From positions 1 to 64,000 of the forward strand of contig CAYJAY010000009.1 in assembly GCA_964368445.1 (NCBI GenBank): 64,000 nt of DNA, read 5' to 3'. Shown here in pieces: positions 35,041 to 44,628 of the stretch. The position numbers and the translations under genes were made by a program. Source of the stretch: CAYJAY01 sp964368445. Its GTDB lineage: Bacteria > Bacillota > Clostridia > Oscillospirales > Ruminococcaceae. The stretch's first letter is position 1. Every line of letters starts with the position of its first letter. Under the pieces are notes generated by a model. That model did no database searches. It was not told the DNA's origin and worked only from the letters and a program-made list of their open reading frames with translations.

Positions 35041-38000
35041 GTGTACAACAAAGTCACTACAGATCTTAACTTTGTCGCAAGAGAAAAAGAGATCGAACAG
35101 TTTTGGAAACAAAACGAAATCTTCATGAAAACAATTAACAACCGCGAGGGGTGCGAAAACTATAGTTTCTATGACGGTCCCCCCACGGCTAACGGTAAAC
35201 CGCATATAGGACACGTTTTAACACGTGTTATAAAAGATATGATACCGAGATACCACGTCATGAAGGGGAAAAAAAGCATACGTAAAGCCGGTTGGGACAC
35301 ACATGGGCTTCCGGTTGAACTTGAAGTTGAAAAAGAAATCGGCATAAACGGAAAAGAACAGATAGAAGAATATGGCCTTGAACCGTTTATCGCGAAATGC
35401 AAAGAGAGCGTTTGGCGATATAAAGGCATGTGGGAAGATTTTTCCGACACGGTTGGTTTCTGGGCGAACATGGACGATCCGTATGTAACGTATGAAAACA
35501 ATTTTATCGAATCTTCGTGGTGGTCACTTAAAAAGATATGGGACAAAGGGCTTCTTTTCAAAGGCTATAAAACTGTGCCATACTGTCCGCGTTGTGGAAC
35601 TCCGCTTTCTTCACACGAAGTTGCACAAGGGTACAAAGACGTTAAAGATACCTCGGCTATAGCTAAGTTTAAGCTTAAAGACGAAGAGGGTTATTTTCTT
35701 GCGTGGACAACCACTCCGTGGACGCTTCCGTCCAACGTTGCGCTTTGTGTTAACGCAAAAGAGACATATTCTAAAATCAAAACCGAAGGTGGCGAAATTT
35801 ATATTCTTGCAAAAGAATTGATAGATAGCGTTATCGAAGAAAAATACGAAACGTTGCAAGAATATAAAGGCAAAGAGCTTGAAAACAAAGAGTATATTCC
35901 ACTTTGGGATTTTGCAAAGGTAGATAAAAAAGCGTTCTATGTTCTTTGCGATAGCTATGTAACGCTTTCGGACGGCACGGGAATTGTTCACATCGCGCCG
36001 GCTTTCGGCGAAGACGACTCGAGGCTTGGACGTCTTTATGACCTGCCGCTTGTTCAGTTTGTCGACGGCAAAGGAGAAATGACAAGCGAAACAAAATGGG
36101 CGGGCGTTTATGTTAAAGATGCCGACCTCATGATTTTGAAAGACCTCCACGAAAGCGGGCTTCTTTTCAAAAAAATGTCGTATAAACATAACTATCCACA
36201 TTGTTGGCGTTGTGACACTCCGCTTTTGTATTATGCGAGGGAATCTTGGTTTATCAAGATGACGGCGGTTAAAGAACAACTTATCGCAAACAACAACACG
36301 ATAAACTGGATACCGGAAAGCATCGGTAAAGGCCGTTTTGGCGATTGGCTCGAAAATGTTCAAGACTGGGGACTTAGCCGAAACAGATATTGGGGAACTC
36401 CGCTTAACATCTGGGAATGCGGTTGTGGTCATATGCATTCGATTGGTTCTATCGAAGAACTAAAATCAATGTCGGACAACTGCCCCGACGACATCGAACT
36501 CCATCGCCCGTTTATCGATAACGTTACGATTAAATGCGAAAAATGCTCTGCGCAGATGAAAAGGGTTGAAGAGGTTATCGACTGTTGGTATGACAGCGGG
36601 GCGATGCCTTTTGCACAGTTTCACTATCCGTTTGAAAACAAAGAGCTTTTTGAAGAAAACTTCCCGGCAGATTTCATCTCGGAAGCGGTCGACCAAACGA
36701 GAGGTTGGTTCTATTCCTTGCTTGCAATATCAACGCTTGTTTTTGACAAAGCTCCGTTTAAAAACGTCATAGTCATGGGACATGTTCAGGACGAAAACGG
36801 ACAAAAGATGAGCAAATCGAAAGGCAACGCAGTCGACCCGTTCGACGCATTGTCGCAACATGGTGCAGATGCAATTCGTTGGTATTTCTATGAAAACTCG
36901 GCGCCGTGGATCCCGAACAGGTTCCATGCCGGCGCAGTTACCGAAGGGCAAAGAAAGTTTCTTGGAACGTTGTGGAACACATATGCATTCTTTGTGCTCT
37001 ATGCCAACATAGATAAATTTGACGCGACAAAGTATAAACTTGAGTATGACAAACTTTCGGTCATGGATAAATGGCTGATTTCAAGGCTTAACTCTACAGT
37101 TGAAAAAGCGGATATGCACCTTGCAAACTACGAGATTCCGGAAACCGCAAGGGTCTTGCAAGACTTTGTCGACGAGCTTAGCAACTGGTATGTCAGAAGA
37201 AGCCGTGAACGTTTCTGGGGCAAAGAGATGACCGAAGACAAGGTAAATGCGTTTATGACGCTGTATACCGCCCTTGTGACGCTCTCCAAAGCGGCAGCTC
37301 CAATGATACCGTTTATGACAGAACAGATATACAGAAACCTTGTGTGCACGGTTGATAAAACTGCTCTTGAAAGCGTACACCTTTGCGACTATCCCGAAGC
37401 CGACCAAAAACTCATAGACAAGCAACTTGAAAAAGAGATGGAACTGGTTCTTAAAATTGTTGGACTTGGAAGAGCGGCGCGAAACGAAGCTAACATCAAA
37501 AACCGCCAGCCAATCGCAAAGATATACTTTAAATCGGCGTTTGAACTTTCAAGCTTCTATCAAGGTATAATCAAAGACGAGCTTAACGTCAAAGAAGTTG
37601 AATATAAAACCGACCTTGAAGGGTTTGCCGACTATATCTTTAAACCGCAACTTAAAACGTTAGGGCCAAAGTTCGGTAAGAAGATAGGCGCTATCAAAAA
37701 CACGCTTATGGAACTTGATGGCAGGGCGGCAATGGCACAGCTTAACCAAAACGGAAAGCTCGACATAACGGTCGACGGAGAAACGCTATCGCTTGTTACC
37801 GAAGACCTTTTGATTGAACAGAAAAAGAGCGAGGGCAACGTTTCGATGACCGACGGAGAAAACACCGTGGTTCTTGACACAAATCTTTCGGAAGAGCTAA
37901 TCGACGAAGGTTTAAAACGTGAGATTATAAGTAAAATCCAAACTATGAGAAAAGATGCAGGATTTGATGTTATGGATAACATCAACGTGTATTTAAAATC

Positions 38001-38154
38001 GACCGATCGTATCGAAGCGGTTGTAAATAAATTCATGTCTGACATCGCGACCGATGTTCTTGCCAAAAACCTATTCGTTTCGCAACAAAAAGATGGCGGA
38101 AAAGAATGGAACATTAACGGCGAAAATGCAATTATAGCGGTTGAAAAGATATAA
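35041..38154 (+). CDS. ileS: Isoleucyl-tRNA synthetase, long (IleS2-like) type
   Basis: 1037-residue class Ia synthetase. Motifs: HIGH at PHIGHVLT near residue 57, GWDTHGLPVELEVEKE, an editing domain with the WTTTPWTLPSN segment, and KMSKSKGNAVDP near residue 593. Length and the WDTHGLPVELEVEKE type suit the eukaryote-like IleRS2 group, which lacks the C-terminal zinc finger of IleRS1 and is in general less sensitive to mupirocin. GTG 35041 is the start; AAAAGGAG lies 11 bases upstream. The ATG at 35031 is out of frame. Confidence 0.95.
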   Translation: MYNKVTTDLNFVAREKEIEQFWKQNEIFMKTINNREGCENYSFYDGPPTANGKPHIGHVLTRVIKDMIPRYHVMKGKKSIRKAGWDTHGLPVELEVEKEIGINGKEQIEEYGLEPFIAKCKESVWRYKGMWEDFSDTVGFWANMDDPYVTYENNFIESSWWSLKKIWDKGLLFKGYKTVPYCPRCGTPLSSHEVAQGYKDVKDTSAIAKFKLKDEEGYFLAWTTTPWTLPSNVALCVNAKETYSKIKTEGGEIYILAKELIDSVIEEKYETLQEYKGKELENKEYIPLWDFAKVDKKAFYVLCDSYVTLSDGTGIVHIAPAFGEDDSRLGRLYDLPLVQFVDGKGEMTSETKWAGVYVKDADLMILKDLHESGLLFKKMSYKHNYPHCWRCDTPLLYYARESWFIKMTAVKEQLIANNNTINWIPESIGKGRFGDWLENVQDWGLSRNRYWGTPLNIWECGCGHMHSIGSIEELKSMSDNCPDDIELHRPFIDNVTIKCEKCSAQMKRVEEVIDCWYDSGAMPFAQFHYPFENKELFEENFPADFISEAVDQTRGWFYSLLAISTLVFDKAPFKNVIVMGHVQDENGQKMSKSKGNAVDPFDALSQHGADAIRWYFYENSAPWIPNRFHAGAVTEGQRKFLGTLWNTYAFFVLYANIDKFDATKYKLEYDKLSVMDKWLISRLNSTVEKADMHLANYEIPETARVLQDFVDELSNWYVRRSRERFWGKEMTEDKVNAFMTLYTALVTLSKAAAPMIPFMTEQIYRNLVCTVDKTALESVHLCDYPEADQKLIDKQLEKEMELVLKIVGLGRAARNEANIKNRQPIAKIYFKSAFELSSFYQGIIKDELNVKEVEYKTDLEGFADYIFKPQLKTLGPKFGKKIGAIKNTLMELDGRAAMAQLNQNGKLDITVDGETLSLVTEDLLIEQKKSEGNVSMTDGENTVVLDTNLSEELIDEGLKREIISKIQTMRKDAGFDVMDNINVYLKSTDRIEAVVNKFMSDIATDVLAKNLFVSQQKDGGKEWNINGENAIIAVEKI

Positions 38155-38174
38155 AAAAATAATACTGAAACATA

Positions 38175-38217
38175 AAAAACAACCGGCACAGTGGGCTTTC
38201 CACAGTGTCGGTTGTTT
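38175..38217. terminator. Terminator between ileS and the convergent GGDEF gene
   Basis: AAAACAACCGGCACAGTGG pairs with CCACAGTGTCGGTTGTTTT (one mismatch, one G-U), usable in both directions. Confidence 0.8.
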
Positions 38218-38237
38218 TGGTATAAAGATAGTGAAAT

Positions 38238-39677
38238 CTAGTTGATAAGTTTAAAGTATTGTTCCATTGTAAGGAACTCGCCTTCGTGGCAAAAACGAAC
38301 GGTGCCTCGGCCGTCTTTTTTAACGCGATACATTGCGGTGTCCGCAAGATGGAAGATGTCCTTGGAGTTTTTGGCATCGGTTGGATAGTGTGCTACACCT
38401 ATACTACAGTTGCACCCAATATCTTGTCCTTCATAGCTGTATCTTTTGCGGAAGATAGCGAACAGGTCATCTATAACTCCGGCGATAAAATCCTTTGAGC
38501 CTTTGTCTTTCAGAAGAACAACAAATTCGTCGCCACCTTGGCGATATGCCCTGATGTATTCCGAGGAGGCGTTTTTAAGGTCGTTTGCAATCCCAATCAA
38601 CAGAACGTCGCCGGCTTGATGTCCAAACGTGTCGTTTACCGATTTAAATCCGTCAAGATCGATAAAAAGCAGATACCACTCTTCGCCAAAAACCTGTTTA
38701 TTTCCTATAAACGATTGAATATCGTCGTGTAGACTTCTTCTGTTTGGAAGCCCCGTTAAATGATCAAACAAAGCCAGTTTTTCTATAAGCAGCTGGTTTC
38801 TTTTGTTTTCGGTTATGTCAACACTTGCGACTAGGTGGGCTATTCGTCCGTCTGTCCACGTGAAAGAGGAACTGAGAACTCGAAACCAAGATTTATCAAA
38901 CGGACGTTCATAATCCCACGTATATGTTTTGTTTGGTTCTCCATTCTCGTCAAGCAGTTTCGGTTGCGGACAAAATTCACATTGTTCCACTTTATCGTTG
39001 AAGATAGACCCCCAACATTTTTTGCCTATCATATTTTTGACGCCGCCATAAGGCGCTGCCATAGATTTGTTTACATATAATACGTCGTGTGTGTAATAGT
39101 CGTTAACGTATATGTCGATTCCGATGTGGTCAAGAACGTTGCTTAAAGCTTCCTCGGTGTTTGCTATTCCTTTTTGAAACATCTCAAGCTTAATTTCGTT
39201 TGCAAGTAAAGACAATAAAGAGCACGACTTTTCTATATCGATCGCCACAGAGTGCCTAGCTTTTCTTCGACGGTCTCCAAGCCCAACAAACCCGGCCAGC
39301 TCATAGTGTTGGTTTAGTATTGGAATAAATATCAGTGTGTTGACGTTTAAAATTTCGGATAGTTTTTTCTCAAGCTGATTTTTTTCTTTTTCGCCGGAAA
39401 ATGTAATAACTTTTTTTGAACAAAGTTCACTTAAAAGCTCACGCCCTAAAAGTTTTTTTATATTAAGGGTGTCTAAAAGAGAAATTGTTTTAACCGTTTC
39501 AACATATTCTTTTTTGTGAAAATCTCCCGAATGATCTGATTCATAGATGAAAGCGTGGGAAATATCAAAAAAAAGACAGATGTCTTTTAAAAAATTGTGT
39601 TTAGACAGCTCTTGTTCGTTTAATATGCTGAGTTTCTCTATCATCATTTGAAAAAAATTTTCAACCGAGCTGCTCAT
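38238..39677 (-). CDS. PAS-GGDEF diguanylate cyclase
   Basis: 479 residues, predicted soluble. An N-terminal GAF-like sensory region (about 1-165) is followed by a PAS domain (about 175-290) and a GGDEF domain (about 310-470) with FDHLTGLPNRR and an intact active site RQGGDEFVVLL. The inhibitory I-site RxxD expected five residues before GGDEF is absent, so product feedback is probably missing. The PAS domain holds KKCWGSIF and CEFCP, a Cys arrangement that might bind metal or a cluster. It should make cyclic di-GMP. GGGGGG precedes ATG 39677. Confidence 0.9.
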   Translation of the reverse strand: MSSSVENFFQMMIEKLSILNEQELSKHNFLKDICLFFDISHAFIYESDHSGDFHKKEYVETVKTISLLDTLNIKKLLGRELLSELCSKKVITFSGEKEKNQLEKKLSEILNVNTLIFIPILNQHYELAGFVGLGDRRRKARHSVAIDIEKSCSLLSLLANEIKLEMFQKGIANTEEALSNVLDHIGIDIYVNDYYTHDVLYVNKSMAAPYGGVKNMIGKKCWGSIFNDKVEQCEFCPQPKLLDENGEPNKTYTWDYERPFDKSWFRVLSSSFTWTDGRIAHLVASVDITENKRNQLLIEKLALFDHLTGLPNRRSLHDDIQSFIGNKQVFGEEWYLLFIDLDGFKSVNDTFGHQAGDVLLIGIANDLKNASSEYIRAYRQGGDEFVVLLKDKGSKDFIAGVIDDLFAIFRKRYSYEGQDIGCNCSIGVAHYPTDAKNSKDIFHLADTAMYRVKKDGRGTVRFCHEGEFLTMEQYFKLIN

Positions 39678-39831
39678 TAAAAATCCCCCTGTTAATAATG
39701 GACTGTTTTTGTAAAACATAGGTATTATATCATGTTAATATTATTAATTCAATTTAAATCTGTTAAAATTTATTAATAAACAATTAAAAAACCATAACAA
39801 TATAAAATAGCTATGGTTTATAGGATTACAA

Positions 39832-40095
39832 TTATAACAAAAACTCTGAAGGGTCATGGATTTTTAATTTTTCTGTGCGCTTTGGAGTTCTTTTAGATGG
39901 GTCATACTGAAACTTTTTACATCTTGAATAAGGGGAAACCACACCTTTGTATGAGCATAATAAAGGAGAAGTAGGTTTCTTTTTTTTGCCGTTTAAACAG
40001 TATTCACAAGCCGGAGTTATGTCGAAATTAAACATAGTCACTTCTTTTGGCTTTTTAAGTTTGCCGATATATCCCATGCTTTTAATGTCTTTCAT
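39832..40095 (-). CDS. Small Cys-rich conserved protein
   Basis: 87 residues. CEYC, a later LLCSYKG and SRCKKF supply four cysteines that probably bind zinc; YDPSKRTPK near the C-terminus recalls a conserved Clostridia family of unknown function. ATG 40095 has a weak AGGTG upstream; an internal Met at residue 21 is an alternative start just before the Cys core. It lies between the diguanylate cyclase and a YlbJ-like gene on the same strand. Confidence 0.7.
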   Translation of the reverse strand: MKDIKSMGYIGKLKKPKEVTMFNFDITPACEYCLNGKKKKPTSPLLCSYKGVVSPYSRCKKFQYDPSKRTPKRTEKLKIHDPSEFLL

Positions 40096-40164
40096 CTTTA
40101 ATGTTCACCTGTAAAAATAATTTGTTAACTATATATATTAAGTATAAAAAAAAATAGAAAAATG

Positions 40165-41196
40165 TCAAACGATATTGAAACTTTTTTTGCCGAAAAGTAA
40201 AACCAACGCCACCAAAAGAAGAACAACCGAGCTTAAAGGGGAATAGCTAAACGGAAGTTTAACGGCATCGTGGTTTAAAACGGCGACATTTAAAGTTATT
40301 GGAAAAAATGTGAGGAAAAGTTTTGTGAACACAGCAGATACTGTGAAGTGGATCACCCTTGAAATAAAGAAATATCTCAGAGTTATATTATAACCGAAAA
40401 AAATCGATTTAATCTGCATGACGACAGAAAAACCACACATCGAAACAGCAAAAATAACAAAGTAAATCTTAAATTCAAACCCACTGCTCGCGATAACTGT
40501 AACAGCATTTGTTACTTCGATCAGCGATATAGCGACACAACCGACGTAAGAATTGACCAACGGAACGAAAAAAACTTTTAAAAATTCAATTATAAACGAA
40601 AACAACACGATAAAACCCGAGATAGTCGCAAGGGCGTTGATTGAAGATTTAACCGAATCGATAATGTTTGGATTTGGCTTTATGTTGTTGTATGTTTTTT
40701 TGTTTTCGATTAAACCACAACTACCCTTAAAAATACAAAAACAAAATAAAGATGCTATCGAAGATGAGATAAATATAATTAACCCTAATAACGAGCTGTT
40801 AAACAAAGAAAAACCAACTATGCCGATTAAAAATCCGGGGCCGGGATTAACAAAACCGGAAAGCATCCGCGAGGCAGTTTGTCGATCTATATCCTCGCTG
40901 TCTAAAAGATTTCTGATCATCAAAGCCCCGCTTGGATAACCGCTTATGAGGCTTAAAAAAAACAAGGTAAAAAATTTTGGTTTTTCGCCGTTCCCCGAGA
41001 TAGCTTTCGAAATGTAATCGGTCAATATTAAAATTGGAAAAAGGGACGGTATTATCGAGTTTAACACAAGTTCAACCCCGTTTGCGACCCCGATTTTAGT
41101 TATCTCTTGAAAACAAAGCGACAGTATTAATATTAAAACCGCAGCACCAGCCTTTAGAAAAGTTATTATTTTTATTGTACTTGTAACTATAAACAA
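40165..41196 (-). CDS. YlbJ-like sporulation integral membrane protein
   Basis: 343 residues, eight or more hydrophobic helices, of the nucleoside-recognition (Gate) family to which YlbJ belongs. IIPSLFPILILTDYI and SGYPSGALMIRNLL, followed by SGFVNPGPGFLIG, match YlbJ conserved regions. YlbJ is needed for spore cortex formation in B. subtilis. TTG 41196 is preferred because AAGGAG lies seven bases upstream; the open frame extends ten codons further. Divergent from yqfC. Confidence 0.78.
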   Translation of the reverse strand: MFIVTSTIKIITFLKAGAAVLILILSLCFQEITKIGVANGVELVLNSIIPSLFPILILTDYISKAISGNGEKPKFFTLFFLSLISGYPSGALMIRNLLDSEDIDRQTASRMLSGFVNPGPGFLIGIVGFSLFNSSLLGLIIFISSSIASLFCFCIFKGSCGLIENKKTYNNIKPNPNIIDSVKSSINALATISGFIVLFSFIIEFLKVFFVPLVNSYVGCVAISLIEVTNAVTVIASSGFEFKIYFVIFAVSMCGFSVVMQIKSIFFGYNITLRYFFISRVIHFTVSAVFTKLFLTFFPITLNVAVLNHDAVKLPFSYSPLSSVVLLLVALVLLFGKKSFNIV

Positions 41197-41333
41197 ACCA
41201 CTGCTCCTTATGTGAATACGTAACAATCATGATGAATATATATTAAACGTATGCAACTGATATGAAGAAATATATCTTTAACTTGAAAATTTGAACTTTG
41301 TGACGGTTTGATTTTTGTAAAAAGGAGGGCAGA

Positions 41334-41612
41334 ATGTATATGAAAAAAAACAAGATTGATTTAAATAGTGAACTTAAACAAAGCTTGTTGTTCGAGCTTA
41401 CTTCGGCAATTAGAATTGTTGGAGACAGCGCAATTACAATAGAGGGTTGCACAGGTATAATAGCATATACCGATAGCAAACTTGTTATAAAAATGAAAGA
41501 GTTTAACCTTTCGATTAAGGGGGACAACATCTTGATTACAAAGATGAGCAGAAAAGAGTTTAATATCATAGGTAAGATTAGTGGATTGGAGTTTTTTCCG
41601 AATGATTGTTAA
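41334..41612 (+). CDS. yqfC: Sporulation protein YqfC
   Basis: 92 residues of the YqfC family, with IEGCTGIIAYTD and VIKMKEFNLSIKGDNI recognisable. In B. subtilis it is made under sigma E in the mother cell. AAGGAGG lies before the ATG. Its end overlaps yqfD by 11 bases, so the two are translated together. It heads the yqfC-yqfD-phoH-ybeY run. Confidence 0.88.
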   Translation: MYMKKNKIDLNSELKQSLLFELTSAIRIVGDSAITIEGCTGIIAYTDSKLVIKMKEFNLSIKGDNILITKMSRKEFNIIGKISGLEFFPNDC

Positions 41613-42780
41613 TTTTTTTAATCTGCCTAAAGCTTTTGGATATATAACCGTCGAGTCAAGAGGAGGTTTTTTTGAAAAAATTTTGGAAACGGCGGCAAAA
41701 AAAGGCCACCTTATTTGGAACATCAGAAAAGATAAAAATAAAATTCTTTTTAATGCAGAGATAAAAAGTTATCGCTTTTTGCGACAGGTTGCGAGAAAAA
41801 ATCAATGTAGAATAAGGATTGCTAAAAAATGCGGAATTTATTTTCGTATTAAAGAGATAAGAAATGTTAAACGTTTGCCGTTTGGAATTGCGTCTTTTTT
41901 TATAACGTTATATGTTCTTGGGGGATACATCTTCTCTATAAACATAAATGGTGAAATCCCGTTTGAAAGATCGGTTTTCTTTGACATTCTCGAACAAGCA
42001 TCGGTGACATATTTTGCCCCGATTAGTGATATAGACGCAGGTGCCGCAAAACAAACAATCCTTATAAATGCCAACGAATTTTCTTTTGTTGCGATTAACC
42101 TGTCATATGGCAAAGCCGAAATAGAACTTCGTACACAAAAAGAAAGACAAGAGGTGGACGAGGGGACTTTTGGAAACCTCGTTGCAAAGCGAGATGCTGT
42201 TATTTACTCTATCGATACAAACAGCGGTAAGGCGGTGGTTTCCCCTAAAGATGTTGTAAAAAAAGGAGAACTGTTAATCGAACAGGCGGATGTTAAAAAC
42301 GAAAATTCATGGGTTCAAGGAACGATAGCGGAAGTTATCGGTACAACCGATCATAGGTTTGAAGTTAGGATAAGCAAAAACAAAACGATATCGAGTGAAA
42401 CGGGAAATGAGAGTACATCCTATTTTATAGATTTTAACGGGCAAATAATAACCCTTAAAGATCATTCGCCAAATATAAATCTTTTTGAAACGACAAACGA
42501 AAAAAAACAGGTGATTATCTTTGGTTGCGAATTGCCGATTTATTTTGTCAAACAACAAAATTTTGAGGTTACAAACGAGCAAAAATCAAGAACTTCTGTC
42601 GAGATTGAACAAATTTTAGAGGATTTTATAGAACAATACCTAGAGGGAAATACTACCAAAAGTGAAATTATTGACAAACAAATTGAGCAAAAAGATGACA
42701 AAAACTCGTATATTTACCATGTTACATTGAAATTACGCGAATCTATAGGGGTTTCAGTTTGGCAGGTTGACGAAAATTAA
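41602..42780 (+). CDS. yqfD: Sporulation protein YqfD
   Basis: 392 residues. A cytoplasmic N-terminal part is followed by one membrane helix near residue 90-110 and a large extracytoplasmic part, as in the YqfD family. ATG 41602 is preferred; the open frame begins seven codons earlier without an ATG. YqfD and YqfC act in the mother cell in spore formation. The neighbourhood is as in B. subtilis. Confidence 0.88.
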   Translation: MIVNFFNLPKAFGYITVESRGGFFEKILETAAKKGHLIWNIRKDKNKILFNAEIKSYRFLRQVARKNQCRIRIAKKCGIYFRIKEIRNVKRLPFGIASFFITLYVLGGYIFSININGEIPFERSVFFDILEQASVTYFAPISDIDAGAAKQTILINANEFSFVAINLSYGKAEIELRTQKERQEVDEGTFGNLVAKRDAVIYSIDTNSGKAVVSPKDVVKKGELLIEQADVKNENSWVQGTIAEVIGTTDHRFEVRISKNKTISSETGNESTSYFIDFNGQIITLKDHSPNINLFETTNEKKQVIIFGCELPIYFVKQQNFEVTNEQKSRTSVEIEQILEDFIEQYLEGNTTKSEIIDKQIEQKDDKNSYIYHVTLKLRESIGVSVWQVDEN

Positions 42781-42880
42781 AAAATTCTTATTTAACATGT
42801 ATACAAATTAATATATTTTTGCTAAAATAAGGTGTAAAAAAACGAGCCTAAAAAGCTTGATGTGTCGGAAGGAAAATTTA

Positions 42881-43852
42881 ATGGTGCAAAGCGAAATAAA
42901 ATTTAATAATCCGGAGGTTGCGGCGTTGGTTTTCGGCAACCTTGACGAGAACCTTTCGGTTATTGAAAAAGAGTTTTGTATCGAGGCAATTGGCAGAGGA
43001 GACGTTGTTTCGTTTGCCGGAGAAAACGGTGCGGTTGAGCAAGCGATTAAAGCGGTTGAGGCGATGAAAAAGTTTATCGAAACAAACGGTTCACTCGATG
43101 ACCAAACTTTAAGATATTGCATTAACCTTGCAAAATCGGAACAAGAGGGTGAACTTTCAAAGCTTGATGGGTCGCACATTCTGATAACTGCAAAAGGTAA
43201 ACCGATTAAACCGAAGACGTTGGGTCAAAAAAAGTATGTAGAAGCAATAAGCAACAACTTCATAGTTTTTGGGATTGGTCCTGCCGGAACTGGAAAGACA
43301 TATCTTGCGGTGACGATGGCGGTTAAAGCCCTTAAAAATCATGAAGTTTCAAGAATTATCCTAACTCGCCCTGCGGTAGAGGCGGGGGAAAAGCTTGGCT
43401 TTTTGCCGGGAGACCTTCAAAACAAGGTTGACCCGTATCTGCGTCCGCTTTATGATGCGCTTTTTGACACAATGGGTCCCGAAGCATTTCAAAAGCAACT
43501 TGAAAAGGGGATTATAGAGGTAGCACCTCTTGCATATATGAGAGGAAGAACACTTGATTCGGCGTTTGTAATATTAGACGAAGCGCAAAATACAACGCCG
43601 GAACAGATGAAGATGTTTTTAACAAGGCTTGGAGCCGGCTCAAAGATGGTTGTTAACGGCGATGTAACCCAAATTGATTTGTCGGATAACCAACGGTCGG
43701 GACTTCTCGAAGCTACGAGGATACTTAAAAACATCGAAGGCATAGACCGTATAACGTTCACGGACAAAGATGTCGTAAGATTTCGGCTTGTAGGCGATAT
43801 AGTCAAAGCCTATGAACGAGCAGAGAAAACAAATACAAGGAGAAAAGTTTGA
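42881..43852 (+). CDS. phoH: PhoH-like ATPase
   Basis: 323 residues. An N-terminal KH-like part precedes the PhoH ATPase domain with Walker A GPAGTGKTYLAV near residue 140 and Walker B FVILDEAQN. PhoH is an ATP-binding protein whose exact activity is uncertain; it is commonly linked to RNA and to YbeY, encoded next. GGAAGGAAA precedes ATG 42881. Confidence 0.93.
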   Translation: MVQSEIKFNNPEVAALVFGNLDENLSVIEKEFCIEAIGRGDVVSFAGENGAVEQAIKAVEAMKKFIETNGSLDDQTLRYCINLAKSEQEGELSKLDGSHILITAKGKPIKPKTLGQKKYVEAISNNFIVFGIGPAGTGKTYLAVTMAVKALKNHEVSRIILTRPAVEAGEKLGFLPGDLQNKVDPYLRPLYDALFDTMGPEAFQKQLEKGIIEVAPLAYMRGRTLDSAFVILDEAQNTTPEQMKMFLTRLGAGSKMVVNGDVTQIDLSDNQRSGLLEATRILKNIEGIDRITFTDKDVVRFRLVGDIVKAYERAEKTNTRRKV

Positions 43853-43904
43853 GCTTTCAAGTAACACGCACAAACCAAAAAATAAGAAAGGAAAGGTCAT
43901 AACT

Positions 43905-44399
43905 ATGGCTAACAAAGTTTTAATTACAAATAAACAGGAAGATTTTAAAATTCCGTCTGGGACTCGTCTACTTATTAGAAGATGTTGCAACGCGGTTTTG
44001 CTTAACGAAGATTTTAATCACCCTACCGAAATTGGGGTAACTTTTGTCGACAACAACGAGATAAAAGAGCTTAATTCAAAGTTCAGAAACAAAGACAGCG
44101 TTACCGATGTCTTGTCTTTTCCACAGTTTGAGAATATACAAGACGTAGCGGTAGACCCCCAAAAAGGAATTGTGCATCTTGGCGATATAGTTTTGTCGGT
44201 TGAAAAGGCGGCGGAGCAAGCCGAGGAATATAACCACAGTTTCCAACGCGAGATAGCATATCTAACGGTACATTCAATGCTTCATCTTTTGGGTTATCAC
44301 CATGAGGGCGGTGGACTTCAAGAGGTTCACATGCGCGAAAAAGAAGAGGAAGTTTTGAAGAAACTTGGCCTTCAACGTGGTTTCAGTTATACCGAATAA
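43905..44399 (+). CDS. ybeY: Endoribonuclease YbeY
   Basis: 164 residues with the zinc motif HSMLHLLGYHHEG and the FVDNNEIKELNSKFR and DVLSFP segments. It acts in 16S rRNA 3' end maturation and ribosome quality control. GAAAGGAAAGG precedes ATG 43905. It follows phoH by 52 bp. The dgkA and cdd genes that often stand between ybeY and era are missing here. Confidence 0.94.
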   Translation: MANKVLITNKQEDFKIPSGTRLLIRRCCNAVLLNEDFNHPTEIGVTFVDNNEIKELNSKFRNKDSVTDVLSFPQFENIQDVAVDPQKGIVHLGDIVLSVEKAAEQAEEYNHSFQREIAYLTVHSMLHLLGYHHEGGGLQEVHMREKEEEVLKKLGLQRGFSYTE

Positions 44400-44485
44400 T
44401 AAAACAAAAAGCAAAAACAACGAAATAGGATTTAGCCAAGTTAAATGGCGACAGGATTTGTGCGAAAAATTTAGTTGTAATATTT

Positions 44486-44513
44486 TATAGGGGGGCTTTT
44501 ATGCCCTCCTATA
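44486..44513 (+). terminator. Hairpin between ybeY and era
   Basis: TATAGGGGGGC pairs with GCCCTCCTATA (one G-U pair). The tail ATTTGG is only weakly T-rich, so termination is likely but not certain. The rest of 44400-44628 holds no gene. Confidence 0.6.
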
Positions 44514-44628
44514 ATTTGGTATAATTACAATGTATTAAGCTTCACTTGTGGTGGAAATGATGAAAATCTTCGGTGTCTTTTTGTCACGAAAATTTTGATA
44601 TAATAAATAAATTAAGGATAAATATCTA

